DNA of 64,000 nucleotides from JADJSS01 sp046329815. Its GTDB lineage: Bacteria > Bacteroidota > Bacteroidia > Chitinophagales > JADIYW01. Below, piece by piece: positions 51,960 through 61,643 of this stretch. The notes under the pieces are model-generated. The model was not told where the DNA came from. It saw only the letters and a program-made list of their open reading frames with translations, and searched no databases. Numbering within the stretch: position 1 is the stretch's first letter; each line of letters opens with the position of its first letter. The stretch covers positions 806,001 through 870,000 of the forward strand of contig JAXLTY010000001.1 in assembly GCA_046329815.1 (NCBI GenBank). Reading direction: 5' to 3'. Position numbers and translations under genes: made by a program.

Positions 51960-53723
51960 ATGGAACAAAAACAAACAAAACAAGGCGACTGGAATACACT
52001 GAAACGTATTTTAAAACTGGCATTGCCGTTCAGAAGTTTGTTCTATTTATCATTCACACTCGGTATTTTAGTTTCCATCATCACACCGCTGCGACCTTAC
52101 TTAATTCAAATTACTGTTGACAAAAATATTATCCAACAAAACGGCAAAGGGCTCGAGTTTATGGCACTTATTTTACTGTTGTCATTAATTATAGAATTTT
52201 TAGTAAAATATTTATTCGGTTTGTATTCAACCATGCTCGGACAAAATATCATGCTGTATTTGCGCACCAAACTTTTTAATCATGTACAAACGATGCGCCT
52301 GCAATTCTTCGACAAAACACCGGTTGGCATCATCACTACACGAACCATTAATGACATTGAAGCGATCAATAATATTTTTTCGGAAGGCATTATCAATATC
52401 GTTGCCGATGTATTAACACTAATTTTTGTGGTTAGCTTTATGCTGTTCATTAACTGGAAACTGGCATTGGTTTGCTTAACTACATTTCCGATTATCATTT
52501 GGGCGACGTATGTTTTCAAAGAAAAAGTACGCGTATCTTTCAACGATGTGCGCGAAAAAGTAGCACAACTCAACGCGTTTGTGCAAGAACATATTTCGGG
52601 CATGCGCATCGTACAGATCTTTAATGCGCAAGACAAAGAATACTCAAAATTTGAAAAACTCAATCATGAACATTTTGTAGCAAATGATAAATCTGTGCTA
52701 TATTATTCTATCTTTTTTCCAACAGTCGAAGTTATTTTGGCTTTGGCAATTTCTTTGCTCGTTTGGTATGGCGCTACGCAAGTCATGAACAACGTAGCCA
52801 CCGTTGGTATTTTCACGTCATTTATTTTGTATTTAAACATGGCGTTCCGTCCACTGCGTATGCTCGCTGATAAATTCAATACCTTGCAAATGGGTATCAT
52901 CGCGTCCGAACGTGTTTTTAAATTATTGGATACCAATGAAAAGATAGAAGACAACGGAAAATTAGAACCTAAAAAAATAAACGGCGACATAGAATTTAAA
53001 AATATCTGGTTTGCCTACAACCAGGAAAATTATGTGCTGAAAAATATTTCGTTTACCGTAAAAGCAGGCGAAACTTTAGCCATCGTTGGCGCTACCGGTT
53101 CCGGCAAATCATCGACCATCAATATTCTGAATCGCTTTTATGAAATTAATAAAGGCGAAATACTGATTGACAACATCAACGCAAAAGAATACAAACTGCA
53201 TGCGCTGCGTTCTTACATTGGAACGGTGTTGCAGGATGTCTTTTTATTTTCCGGTTCTGTGTATGAAAATATTTCGTTAAAAAATCCAAACATCACTAAA
53301 GAACAAGTCATCGAAGCAAGTAAGCTGGTTGGTGCTCATAATTTCATCATGGAATTGCCCGGAAATTATGATTACAACGTCATGGAACGCGGCGCCACGT
53401 TGTCCGTTGGTCAGCGGCAATTGATTTCCTTTATTCGCGTACTGGTGTACAATCCGCAAATTTTAATTTTAGATGAAGCCACTTCTTCTGTTGATACCGA
53501 ATCGGAAATTTTAATTCAGAATGCCATACAAAAACTCGTTAGCGGACGAACATCTATCGTCATTGCGCATCGTCTTTCCACCGTTCAGAACGCCGATAAA
53601 ATTATGGTTCTGGATCACGGTGAGATCAAAGAAATAGGCACACACGATGAACTCATCCAAAAAGAAAACGGCTACTACAAGAAACTGTACGACATGCAGT
53701 TTCAGATGTCGGAGTTTGTTTAG
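51960..53723 (+). CDS. MsbA-like ABC transporter, fused permease and ATPase
   Basis: A 587-residue half-transporter, working as a homodimer. Six membrane helices lie in residues about 20-310 and the ATPase in about 340-587. Walker A is VGATGSGKSSTIN near 374-386, the Q-loop is in IGTVLQDVFLFSG near 420, the signature motif is ATLSVGQRQLISF near 477, Walker B and catalytic Glu are in ILILDEATSSVD near 500-511, and the H-loop is in IVIAHRLSTVQNADK near 532-546. Members export lipid A, lipids or drugs across the inner membrane. No flanking substrate gene clarifies its cargo. Confidence 0.93.
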   Translation: MEQKQTKQGDWNTLKRILKLALPFRSLFYLSFTLGILVSIITPLRPYLIQITVDKNIIQQNGKGLEFMALILLLSLIIEFLVKYLFGLYSTMLGQNIMLYLRTKLFNHVQTMRLQFFDKTPVGIITTRTINDIEAINNIFSEGIINIVADVLTLIFVVSFMLFINWKLALVCLTTFPIIIWATYVFKEKVRVSFNDVREKVAQLNAFVQEHISGMRIVQIFNAQDKEYSKFEKLNHEHFVANDKSVLYYSIFFPTVEVILALAISLLVWYGATQVMNNVATVGIFTSFILYLNMAFRPLRMLADKFNTLQMGIIASERVFKLLDTNEKIEDNGKLEPKKINGDIEFKNIWFAYNQENYVLKNISFTVKAGETLAIVGATGSGKSSTINILNRFYEINKGEILIDNINAKEYKLHALRSYIGTVLQDVFLFSGSVYENISLKNPNITKEQVIEASKLVGAHNFIMELPGNYDYNVMERGATLSVGQRQLISFIRVLVYNPQILILDEATSSVDTESEILIQNAIQKLVSGRTSIVIAHRLSTVQNADKIMVLDHGEIKEIGTHDELIQKENGYYKKLYDMQFQMSEFV

Positions 53724-53772
53724 AAAACTGACGTATTTTTATAAATTTTAATATCTTTAAATAAAATAAACT

Positions 53773-54528
53773 ATGGGTTACAAATTATCAATGATAATTA
53801 TTGAAGATATGAATAAATTTAGAGACGAAAGTTTATTGCTTCGAAATCTTGGGTTTAATAATGCAGAACTGATTGACAAAACCAGTTTTGAAGAATGTCT
53901 GTATCCAAACGATAATACTATAAATATTGGGTATGCTAATGGAAATATTATAATCTGTGATGATTATTATTTTACCAATAAAATATTAGAACTCAAGCAA
54001 CCAAAATACGAAAATTTAATCAGTAACTTATTTCCAGATGCTGAAATTTTAACGATTGCATGTCACAGCGGTGTTAATTATCATGCTTATAGTTTATGTA
54101 AAAATGAAAATAAAATTAGGTACAAAATCATATCGTTTGACTCAGAGAAGGTTGAATTTGGTGAATTAATGAAAGAAGAAGTTGAAATATATTCTAAAGC
54201 AGTAAAAACCGGCAAAAAATTTATTTGGAAAGAAAGCGATGAAGAATATACAGAAGATCAACTGATGGAAGATTTTACTTTTGAGATAATTAAACGAAGA
54301 CTTGGCGCAAGATTAGACATGCAAGAATCTGATGAATTACAATCACTGGAATTTAATAAATATAAAGTAGCTAGCATTGAATTTCAATCTTCGAAAAAAA
54401 GTGGCAAGATCGATAATACTAATCTTTTTTCACGCGTATTTTTTTCAGACAAATGGTACTTCCGTTTCTTTAGAATCTTCATTATTATTGTTGTTTACAT
54501 GTTAATTCGTCATTATTCTAAAAACTGA
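53773..54528 (+). CDS. Hypothetical protein with C-terminal membrane anchor
   Basis: Not recognised. A 251-residue protein with a soluble acidic N-terminal part (about 1-220) containing IGYANGNIIICDDYYF near 51-66 and ACHSGVNYHAYSL near 96-108, and a C-terminal hydrophobic helix (FRIFIIIVVYMLIRHY, about 231-247). The tail-anchor layout puts most of it in the cytoplasm. Its AT-rich composition resembles that of the 40-kb and 61-kb hypothetical genes. Confidence 0.6.
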   Translation: MGYKLSMIIIEDMNKFRDESLLLRNLGFNNAELIDKTSFEECLYPNDNTINIGYANGNIIICDDYYFTNKILELKQPKYENLISNLFPDAEILTIACHSGVNYHAYSLCKNENKIRYKIISFDSEKVEFGELMKEEVEIYSKAVKTGKKFIWKESDEEYTEDQLMEDFTFEIIKRRLGARLDMQESDELQSLEFNKYKVASIEFQSSKKSGKIDNTNLFSRVFFSDKWYFRFFRIFIIIVVYMLIRHYSKN

Positions 54529-54612
54529 TTACTTTATTCACATAAAAACAATTTCATTTATCAACTCTACTTGCTTAAATTTGTTGCTTATAATTAGAAT
54601 GTAATTTATCAA

Positions 54613-55704
54613 ATGAAATTCACCGAACAACAAATACTCAACGCATTATCACAGGTAGAAGATCCAGACTTTAAAAAAGACCTGGTGACGCTCAATATGA
54701 TCAAAGATCTTCAATTCACCGATGAAGAAATAAAATTTACCATCGAATTGACCACGCCGGCTTGTCCGTTAAAAGAACAGCTCGAAAACGATTGCAGAAA
54801 TGCCATCGCGCAAATGGTTTCTAATGAAGTAAAAGTAAGTATTGACTTCTCATCACGCGTTACATCGCTGCGTAACGTAAAATCAGATATTCTTCCTACC
54901 GTAAAAAATATCATCACCGTTTCTTCCGGAAAAGGCGGCGTCGGAAAATCAACCGTTGCGGTAAACTTAGCGCTGGCGTTATTACGCACCGGTGCAAAAA
55001 TCGGTTTGATCGATGCCGATATTTACGGACCATCGATTCCAACGATGTTAGGTTTGCAAAATGCGCGCCCAACCATTCAAAAAGTAGATGATAAAAACAA
55101 AATCGTTCCGGTTGATTACTTAGGCATGCAGGTGATGTCTATCGGTTTTTTAATACAAGACAAACAACCGGTAGCGTGGCGCGGACCAATGGCGACTTCT
55201 GCTTTACGACAAATCATTACTGATGTACTTTGGGACGAGCTGGATTACTTAGTGTTAGATTTACCGCCAGGCACAGGTGATATTCACTTGACTTTGGCAT
55301 CTTTGGTTCCGGTTACAGGCGCTGTAGTCGTAACAACACCACAGGAAGTTGCACTGGCCGACGCAAGAAAAGCTATCGCTTTCTATCAATTAGAATCGAT
55401 CCATATTCCGACATTAGGTGTGATAGAAAATATGTCGTATTTCACGCCACCTGACATGGCTGACAAAAAATATTACATTTTCGGAAAAGGTGGTGGACAA
55501 TTATTAGCACAGCAATTTGACGTGCCGTTCTTAGGCGAATTGCCAATAGAACAAGATGTTCGCGAAGGCGGTGACTTTGGCAAACCAATTGCATTGCAAA
55601 CTGCTACTTCAGCGGCAAGAGCATTTGAGCAATTAGCACAGAATGTAGCGCAGCAAATCGCAATTTTAAATTCAAATACGCAGGTTGTTGAAGTAAATTC
55701 GTAA
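54613..55704 (+). CDS. Mrp/ApbC-family Fe-S cluster carrier ATPase
   Basis: A 363-residue P-loop ATPase with an N-terminal MIP18-like domain (about 1-85: LSQVEDPDFKKDLVTLNMI, TTPACPLKEQ). The deviant Walker A is SSGKGGVGKSTVAVNLALAL near 105-124, then GLIDADIYGPSIPTMLGL and LDLPPGTGDIHLTLA near 221-235. This is the ApbC/NBP35 type that carries Fe-S clusters. The C-terminal CxxC of E. coli Mrp is not seen (ENMSYFTPPDMADKKYY at the place), common in this phylum. It heads a four-gene run with an NFU-like gene 9 bp downstream, which supports the Fe-S role. Confidence 0.92.
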   Translation: MKFTEQQILNALSQVEDPDFKKDLVTLNMIKDLQFTDEEIKFTIELTTPACPLKEQLENDCRNAIAQMVSNEVKVSIDFSSRVTSLRNVKSDILPTVKNIITVSSGKGGVGKSTVAVNLALALLRTGAKIGLIDADIYGPSIPTMLGLQNARPTIQKVDDKNKIVPVDYLGMQVMSIGFLIQDKQPVAWRGPMATSALRQIITDVLWDELDYLVLDLPPGTGDIHLTLASLVPVTGAVVVTTPQEVALADARKAIAFYQLESIHIPTLGVIENMSYFTPPDMADKKYYIFGKGGGQLLAQQFDVPFLGELPIEQDVREGGDFGKPIALQTATSAARAFEQLAQNVAQQIAILNSNTQVVEVNS

Positions 55705-55713
55705 CTTTACATC

Positions 55714-55962
55714 GTGATGGAAACTATAGAAAAAACAGACCTGGCCAATAGAGTAGAAAACGCGTTGAATAATATTCGTCCGTTCTTACAATCTGATGGT
55801 GGAAATATAGAGTTGATCGATATTACGGATGATATGATTGCACAGGTAAAACTATTAGGCAATTGTGATGGATGCAAAATGAGTGTTTCTACGATGAAAG
55901 CAGGCGTTGAAAGCACGATCAAAAATTTCGTTCCGGAAATAAAAGCAGTAATTGCCATATAG
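55714..55962 (+). CDS. NifU C-terminal-domain (NFU) Fe-S scaffold protein
   Basis: An 82-residue protein consisting of one NifU-like C-terminal domain. The cluster-binding CxxC is in LLGNCDGCKMSVSTMKAGVE near residues 46-65; NIRPFLQSDGGNIELIDI is the conserved N-terminal part. It holds and delivers Fe-S clusters in the cytoplasm. It is positioned between the Mrp-like carrier gene (9 bp) and pyrF (3 bp), so it is part of one transcript. Confidence 0.92.
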   Translation: MMETIEKTDLANRVENALNNIRPFLQSDGGNIELIDITDDMIAQVKLLGNCDGCKMSVSTMKAGVESTIKNFVPEIKAVIAI

Positions 55963-55965
55963 TTT

Positions 55966-56778
55966 ATGACCAGAAAACAACTTATCCAACAGATCAAAAA
56001 GAAAAAATCTTATTTATGTGTTGGTTTGGATACGGATATTACTAAAATTCCGCAGCATCTTTTAAAGTACAAAAATCCGGTTTTAGAATTCAACAAGCAA
56101 ATCATTGATGCCACGCATGACCTGTGTGTTGCGTATAAACCGAATATAGCGTTCTATGAAGTGCATGGCGCAAAGGGCTGGGAAACGTTAGAAAAAACAG
56201 TCCGTCATATTCCTGAAAACATCTTCAAAATAGCGGATGCAAAACGTGGCGATATTGGCAACACATCGAACATGTATGCGAAAGCATTTCTGGAAAATAT
56301 GAATTTCGATTCGATCACGATTGCACCATACATGGGCGAAGATTCGATAAAACCGTTTTTAGAAATTAAACATAAATGGGCAATCATTTTAGGTTTGACA
56401 TCGAACAAAGGCGCACAGGATTTCCAGTTTTTGCAAAGCAATAAGAAGCCGCTACATCAGCATGTCATTGAGAAATGTATGCAATACGGAACACCGGAAA
56501 ATATAATGTTTGTGATTGGCGCAACGCGCGAAGAAAATTTTGCAGACATTCGTAAATATTGTTCGAATCACTTCTTTTTGGTGCCTGGTGTTGGTGCGCA
56601 AGGCGGCGATTTGAAAAAACTATCACAATACGGAATGAATAAAGACTGCGGTTTATTAGTAAATGCAACACGCAGTATTATCTATGCTTCCAACGGAAAA
56701 GACTTTGCCGAAAAAGCGCGCGAAGAAGCATTGAACATGCAAAAAGAAATGAAGCAATATTTAAAAGGAATTTTTTAA
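55966..56778 (+). CDS. pyrF: Orotidine 5'-phosphate decarboxylase, type 2
   Basis: Decarboxylates OMP to UMP, the last step of pyrimidine synthesis. It has 270 residues, the size of the type 2 (long) enzymes of Bacteroidota and mycobacteria. The catalytic Lys and Asp are in FKIADAKRGDIGNTSNMYAK near 87-106; CVGLDTDITKIP lies at the N-terminus, and FFLVPGVGAQGGDLKKL near 203-219 binds phosphate. It follows the NFU gene by 3 bp and precedes the ThiF-like gene by 10 bp. Confidence 0.95.
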   Translation: MTRKQLIQQIKKKKSYLCVGLDTDITKIPQHLLKYKNPVLEFNKQIIDATHDLCVAYKPNIAFYEVHGAKGWETLEKTVRHIPENIFKIADAKRGDIGNTSNMYAKAFLENMNFDSITIAPYMGEDSIKPFLEIKHKWAIILGLTSNKGAQDFQFLQSNKKPLHQHVIEKCMQYGTPENIMFVIGATREENFADIRKYCSNHFFLVPGVGAQGGDLKKLSQYGMNKDCGLLVNATRSIIYASNGKDFAEKAREEALNMQKEMKQYLKGIF

Positions 56779-56788
56779 TTTCTTCCAA

Positions 56789-57883
56789 ATGCAATTATCC
56801 AATAATGAAAATGAATATTACAATCGGCAGATTATTCTGAATGATTTTGGTATAGATGCGCAAATCAAATTAAAGCACGCGCGTGTTTTAGTGATTGGTG
56901 CAGGCGGTTTAGGTTGCCCTGTTTTGCAATACTTAACTGCTGCTGGTGTTGGAAATATTGGCATTGTTGACGGTGATGTAGTTTCGCTTTCCAACTTGCA
57001 CCGGCAGATTTTATTTACTACAAATGATATTGGCAAACCAAAAGCTATATTAGCAAAATTAAAACTTGATCATATTAATGCATATGTGACTATTGACACA
57101 TACAATGAAAATATCTCTACAAAAAATGCCATTTCTATAATTGAACAATATGATATCATTGCAGATTGCACTGATAATTTTGCAGCGCGTTATTTAATTA
57201 ATGATGCTTGTGTGATGGCAAACAAACCTTTTGTGAGCGCATCCATCCTAAAATTTGAAGGACAACTTTCTGTATTCAATCATCAGACAAAAATCAATTA
57301 CAGAGATGTTTTTCCTGAGCCGCCAAGTGTAGCACAGAACTGCGCAGAAGCCGGTGTTATTGGTGTTTTGTGCGGTATTATCGGAAGCATGCAGGCGAAT
57401 GAGATCATTAAAATGATTACAGGAATTGGTGAAACACTGGAAGGAAAATTATTATGCTATGATGCATTAACCAACAAAACACAATCGTTTAAAATAAAAT
57501 CAAACGGCATTGAAATAAAAAAATTACAAGACAATTATGTATTCGCATGCGAAACAGCATCCAATGCAATAAAAGAAATTACTGTTCAGGAATTAAAGCA
57601 CAAGATGGACAACAAAGAAGATTTTCAACTGATTGATGTGCGCGAACAACAGGAATATGATCTTGTAAATATTGGTGGCGAACTGATTCCGTTAAATACT
57701 GTTTTGGAAAATCAAAAACAAATATCAAAAACAAAACAAGTCATCATTCATTGTAAAAGCGGCGCACGCAGCACAAAAGCGATTGAATTATTACAACAAA
57801 ACGGCTTCACTAATTTATATAATTTAAAAGGCGGCATCATCGCTTATGCAAAAGAAACAGACAATAAACTATCATTGTATTAA
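56789..57883 (+). CDS. E1-like ThiF/MoeB protein fused to a rhodanese domain
   Basis: A 364-residue protein: an adenylylating E1-like domain (about 1-250) and a rhodanese domain (about 265-364). The ATP loop is VLVIGAGGLGCPVLQYL near 31-47 with DGDVVSLSNLHRQILF near 61-76; the rhodanese active Cys is in VIIHCKSGARSTKAIEL near 326-342. Such proteins activate ubiquitin-like sulfur carriers (ThiS, MoaD) and donate sulfur. The two CxxC zinc pairs of MoeB are not visible. No thiamin or molybdopterin gene lies next to it; the neighbours are Fe-S and pyrimidine genes. Its target is unknown. Confidence 0.88.
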   Translation: MQLSNNENEYYNRQIILNDFGIDAQIKLKHARVLVIGAGGLGCPVLQYLTAAGVGNIGIVDGDVVSLSNLHRQILFTTNDIGKPKAILAKLKLDHINAYVTIDTYNENISTKNAISIIEQYDIIADCTDNFAARYLINDACVMANKPFVSASILKFEGQLSVFNHQTKINYRDVFPEPPSVAQNCAEAGVIGVLCGIIGSMQANEIIKMITGIGETLEGKLLCYDALTNKTQSFKIKSNGIEIKKLQDNYVFACETASNAIKEITVQELKHKMDNKEDFQLIDVREQQEYDLVNIGGELIPLNTVLENQKQISKTKQVIIHCKSGARSTKAIELLQQNGFTNLYNLKGGIIAYAKETDNKLSLY

Positions 57884-59587
57884 TTATTGCACAAAAACTT
57901 TGGTAGTGCTGTGACTTTTGTCTGTCATTACTTCAAAAAGATAAAAACCTGTGGTTGCTTTAAAATATACTTCACTGTGATTATTACTCAAGCTTATTTC
58001 GTTCAGTATTTGCCCATTCAGGTTATAAATACGCAACAAACCTGTTGTTTCTTTTATGTCAATACTAGCTGTGTTTGCTAAAGTATTGTAGAACAATTTT
58101 ATATTGCCTGAAGATGTGCTTCGTATTCCTGTGATCACAAAATCAAACGGATCTGAAACTAAATGCGATATAAAATAACCACTGCCTGTTTTCGCTTCTA
58201 CTACATATTTACCATCTGTAGAAGGACTAAAATTCAATCCGTTTCCAACTTTCACCGCTTTCAGATTATTTATTTTATACCAGGTATAACCTGACAAACC
58301 TACTGTACTGTCACTGGTCAATTGGCCGTTAGATGCAGTAATCACTGGTCGTTTTGACACATTCCATGCTGTTGGATGCGCGCGATACGAAAAATTCAGT
58401 GTTGGTGAATAGATTTCTGCAACCGTTGATTTATCAGATACATTTACAATATCTACCATACGTGTACCGGAACAGAAATTCATGCCTTTGTTAAAGAAGT
58501 ACATATTATTATACGTATCCAATCCACCTAGTGCTCTGCTTTTACAAGCAGGAAGCGGTTTGTACCTGTCATACAATTGTACTGTTTTATTGACTTCATC
58601 AATATCATAGATCAAACCTTCCATAAATGGCAGAATACTATCATCACCGTTAGAGAAAATAGAATATTTTCCATCCGGTCTTTGATAAAAATCGTGTTGC
58701 AAACTATAACCAATTGAATCCGGCAAATGAATAGAATTCGCAGTATCTTTTCCGCCCAATTTAAACATGATCTCACCTGTCTGCGCATTGATTTTTCCAA
58801 CACCGATATGGCGGTAGCTATATAAAATATTACCATCATTTGCCCAGTTCAATGAATTTGCATGACTCCAGTTCAATGCACCTGAATAAGCAGTACTTTG
58901 ATTGCGCCATTCATAACGCATCTCACAAGGAGAAAGATGCTGCAACGGATTCCAGATAAATTTTATTTGGTCTAATGAATCTATGATAACAATATACTGT
59001 ACTATTGCAGGCATCAAACTGTCTGCAGGATTGCCACTTAAGCAACGCGCATCTATTCGCGTTTTCACCATAGTAAAAAACATTTTATTGCCGTTTCCGT
59101 CTTCTCTGTATTCATGAAGATCAACTGCCTGGTACAGACTGTCAATACGTATGCTGTTTTCATCAATAGAATCTACAGGAAGCAATGTTGTACTGTCTAA
59201 CGACACATAACCAACGGTTACGTTGTGAGGTGCGATACCTGTGTATATAGTATAACCAAAACTCAGGTTGCCTGTTCTTTCCTGGATTTCGTTATCTAAA
59301 TAAAAATCGATATAAGTGTTTCCACCGTTTAATGAGCGCTCTCCAATCTGATACCATTTCGGTGGAAAAGGTTCAGTTGCACTAACAAGCTGAACCGATG
59401 TAGGAAAACTATCTTTTGATGTTGGAGAAAAAGAACTTGTAAAATCTTTGGTGCTAATAAGCAGGTTTGTATTTTCCAGTGCTGCCGAATTATGGACAAC
59501 GCTGGTTAATGGCGCAACTCTTTCTAACTGCGCGTAAAGTAGAATTGAAAAACAGCAAATAAAAGCTGATAGTAAAATTTTTTTCAT
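57884..59587 (-). CDS. Secreted arylsulfotransferase-like protein with type IX sorting domain
   Basis: A 567-residue exported protein (signal peptide from MKKILLSAFICC, ATG at 59587; an upstream start is rejected). The middle fits the arylsulfotransferase (ASST) beta-propeller family: WSHANSLNWANDGNILYSYR near 245, KINAQTGEIMFKLGG near 273 and LQHDFYQRPDGKYSIFSNGD near 305, the last holding a His at the conserved position. The C-terminal 80 residues (LRIYNLNGQILNEISLS, GFYLFEVMT) form a type A type IX sorting domain. It is probably at the cell surface or released. The sulfo donor and acceptor are unknown. It ends directly against the ThiF-like gene. Confidence 0.8.
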   Translation of the reverse strand: MKKILLSAFICCFSILLYAQLERVAPLTSVVHNSAALENTNLLISTKDFTSSFSPTSKDSFPTSVQLVSATEPFPPKWYQIGERSLNGGNTYIDFYLDNEIQERTGNLSFGYTIYTGIAPHNVTVGYVSLDSTTLLPVDSIDENSIRIDSLYQAVDLHEYREDGNGNKMFFTMVKTRIDARCLSGNPADSLMPAIVQYIVIIDSLDQIKFIWNPLQHLSPCEMRYEWRNQSTAYSGALNWSHANSLNWANDGNILYSYRHIGVGKINAQTGEIMFKLGGKDTANSIHLPDSIGYSLQHDFYQRPDGKYSIFSNGDDSILPFMEGLIYDIDEVNKTVQLYDRYKPLPACKSRALGGLDTYNNMYFFNKGMNFCSGTRMVDIVNVSDKSTVAEIYSPTLNFSYRAHPTAWNVSKRPVITASNGQLTSDSTVGLSGYTWYKINNLKAVKVGNGLNFSPSTDGKYVVEAKTGSGYFISHLVSDPFDFVITGIRSTSSGNIKLFYNTLANTASIDIKETTGLLRIYNLNGQILNEISLSNNHSEVYFKATTGFYLFEVMTDKSHSTTKVFVQ

Positions 59588-59677
59588 AGTAAGAATGTTG
59601 TGTTGCGTTTTACACAACTAATATATCAATAAATTCGTAGAAATCCTTACAATAAACAGTTAAACTATTATTTACAT

Positions 59678-61006
59678 TTATTGAATCACGAATTTATCCT
59701 GCACAAAGATTTCGTTGGTTTTCCAAACTGCAAAATAAATACCCTTGGAAAAATTGCTGATGTCAACCTGCATGTTGTACTTTCCTTTATCAAATGTTTT
59801 TATTGCATCTTTATAAACAACCTGTCCGTTCAAGTTAAAGATTTCCACCAAACCCATCGTTGACTCCATCGCTTCCAATGCAATATTTACAGAAGAAGTA
59901 TTCGCTACTAATGTCGGATTTACTTTAATCGTATGTATCGCTGCAATTTCGTATTTATTATTTTTTGTTCCGGTGATGGCACCTGTTGATGTATAAATAT
60001 AGCTTCCGGAAATCACCACTTTATTATTATCCAGCAAGATCATTCTGTTGCACGCTCTTGTTGTATCAGCAGAAAATGGCATACGCTGCCAATCGACACC
60101 ACCGTTGCTGCTCTTCCACATGCCGTAATTATGCTGATCGCCGATAAACGCAATATTATTATTCAGTACGATCACACCGCCAAAATTTCCTTTCACAGTA
60201 TCTACCAGATGACCTTGCCATGCATTACCGGAATCGGTAGTTCGCAAAACATAACCATTCATAGACGGATCGGAAAAATTATTTTCTACAGAAGCCAAAC
60301 CAACACCATTTGAATTGAAATACATTTTCCAGATATAACCGCTTACCGTATTGAACAAAGCTACAGTGGTAAAGGTCAAGCCGCCGTCTGTTGTTTTTAA
60401 TATCAATGGTTTGCTGCCTAAAGAATCCAGCGACATGCCGGCAATGTAATATGTAAACTGATCGACCATATAACAATCTACCAAGGCAGATGCAACTAAC
60501 GATAAATCATATGTGATAAAACTTCTGCCATAATTAGTAGAAACATAGAGCTTTGGCATGCCTGCATACGTGCCAACACCAATAACAGTATTTCCGAAAT
60601 GTGCCATACCGCAAACGCCTTCACTGGTGGACGATACTTCCAGCACTTTTTTCCACGAGACACCTTTATTCGTAGTGCGATAAATGCCGCCTTTGTAAGT
60701 AGAAACGGAAAGCGTGCCGACAAAACCGGTGTCTTCATCTATAAAATCTATACTGCGCGAATAAGTTCTAAATGCCGCGTTGGTATCTATTCTTGAAACC
60801 AGCGTCCAGTCATCGCCGCCATTGATAGTTTTATACACTCTGCTGCTGATGCCTGTGTAGCCGATATTATTATTGACAAAAGTAACATCATCATATCTGC
60901 CGCCGCGTGGAATGTTGGTGGCGTGGAAGATTTGCGCGTTTAAAGATTGGAATGTGCAGATCAGCAGGAATATGCAAATACATTTGAAACATGGTTTGAA
61001 GTTCAT
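59678..61006 (-). CDS. Secreted YCF48/BNR-repeat protein with type IX sorting domain
   Basis: A 442-residue exported protein (signal peptide ending near SLNAQ). The body is a beta-propeller of BNR or YCF48 (photosystem II stability-like) repeats with Asp-box-like elements: YKTINGGDDWTLV, YRTTNKGVSWKKV, LKTTDGGLTFTTV, LRTTDSGNAWQGH and WKSSNGGVDWQRM. A type A sorting domain closes the protein (VEIFNLNGQVVYK, GIYFAVWK). It is probably surface-located, with unknown ligand. It lies 90 bp upstream of the ASST-like gene on the same strand and may share its transcript. Confidence 0.85.
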   Translation of the reverse strand: MNFKPCFKCICIFLLICTFQSLNAQIFHATNIPRGGRYDDVTFVNNNIGYTGISSRVYKTINGGDDWTLVSRIDTNAAFRTYSRSIDFIDEDTGFVGTLSVSTYKGGIYRTTNKGVSWKKVLEVSSTSEGVCGMAHFGNTVIGVGTYAGMPKLYVSTNYGRSFITYDLSLVASALVDCYMVDQFTYYIAGMSLDSLGSKPLILKTTDGGLTFTTVALFNTVSGYIWKMYFNSNGVGLASVENNFSDPSMNGYVLRTTDSGNAWQGHLVDTVKGNFGGVIVLNNNIAFIGDQHNYGMWKSSNGGVDWQRMPFSADTTRACNRMILLDNNKVVISGSYIYTSTGAITGTKNNKYEIAAIHTIKVNPTLVANTSSVNIALEAMESTMGLVEIFNLNGQVVYKDAIKTFDKGKYNMQVDISNFSKGIYFAVWKTNEIFVQDKFVIQ

Positions 61007-61048
61007 AGTTTAGATTTATACTCTAAGCTACACAAAAAAATAATTGTA

Positions 61049-61594
61049 TCAATATTTTTCAGAAATTGCTTGAGAGCAAAACAACTTCAAATCATTAAAG
61101 TTATTTGATTTTACAGCCTTTGAAGGCACAATTAAACTGCCATCTTTATTAAATAGAAAATAAACAAACTCATCTTCTATACGATAAGCTGAAATATCAT
61201 GAAGATCATACATTGTAATTTCATTGTCAATATTTAATTCTAAATTATGCTCACCAATTGTACTCAGCACAACTGATTTATAAGACAGAAGTTCTTTGTA
61301 ATATGCTTCTGAATAATTCCAACTAAATTCTTTAAATGATCTTCCTAATTTACGATGCTTAAGAAGATTCTTTATTATTCCTATCAAAATAAATATGGCT
61401 ATTAGAATATAAATAAAGCACAATATTTTATGTAGTTTAAAAATTAGTAAGAGAAATAAGAGAACAAAACCCAGCAATGGTATTTCTTTTAGTGTTTGAT
61501 TGAATTCTGTTTTTGATTTATCGTACCATTCTTTACCAAGCTTGTAAAGCAATTCTTCAAAATATTCACGTTTGCAATCTAATTGAAATTCCAA
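61049..61594 (-). CDS. Hypothetical membrane protein
   Basis: Not firmly recognised. A 181-residue protein with two hydrophobic helices (LLGFVLLFLLLIFKL and CFIYILIAIFILIGII, about 40-80) and a soluble C-terminal part. The segment ISAYRIEDEFVYFLFNKDGSL near 134-154 loosely resembles the YcxB-like domain. AT-rich. The ORF starts 26 bp... upstream of it lies a heptamer tract at 61644-61667, between this gene and the lpdA stop. Confidence 0.6.
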   Translation of the reverse strand: MEFQLDCKREYFEELLYKLGKEWYDKSKTEFNQTLKEIPLLGFVLLFLLLIFKLHKILCFIYILIAIFILIGIIKNLLKHRKLGRSFKEFSWNYSEAYYKELLSYKSVVLSTIGEHNLELNIDNEITMYDLHDISAYRIEDEFVYFLFNKDGSLIVPSKAVKSNNFNDLKLFCSQAISEKY

Positions 61595-61643
61595 CAGGTA
61601 AATCTATTTAATTAATTACGATAAAAAGAATCAATATTCATCA

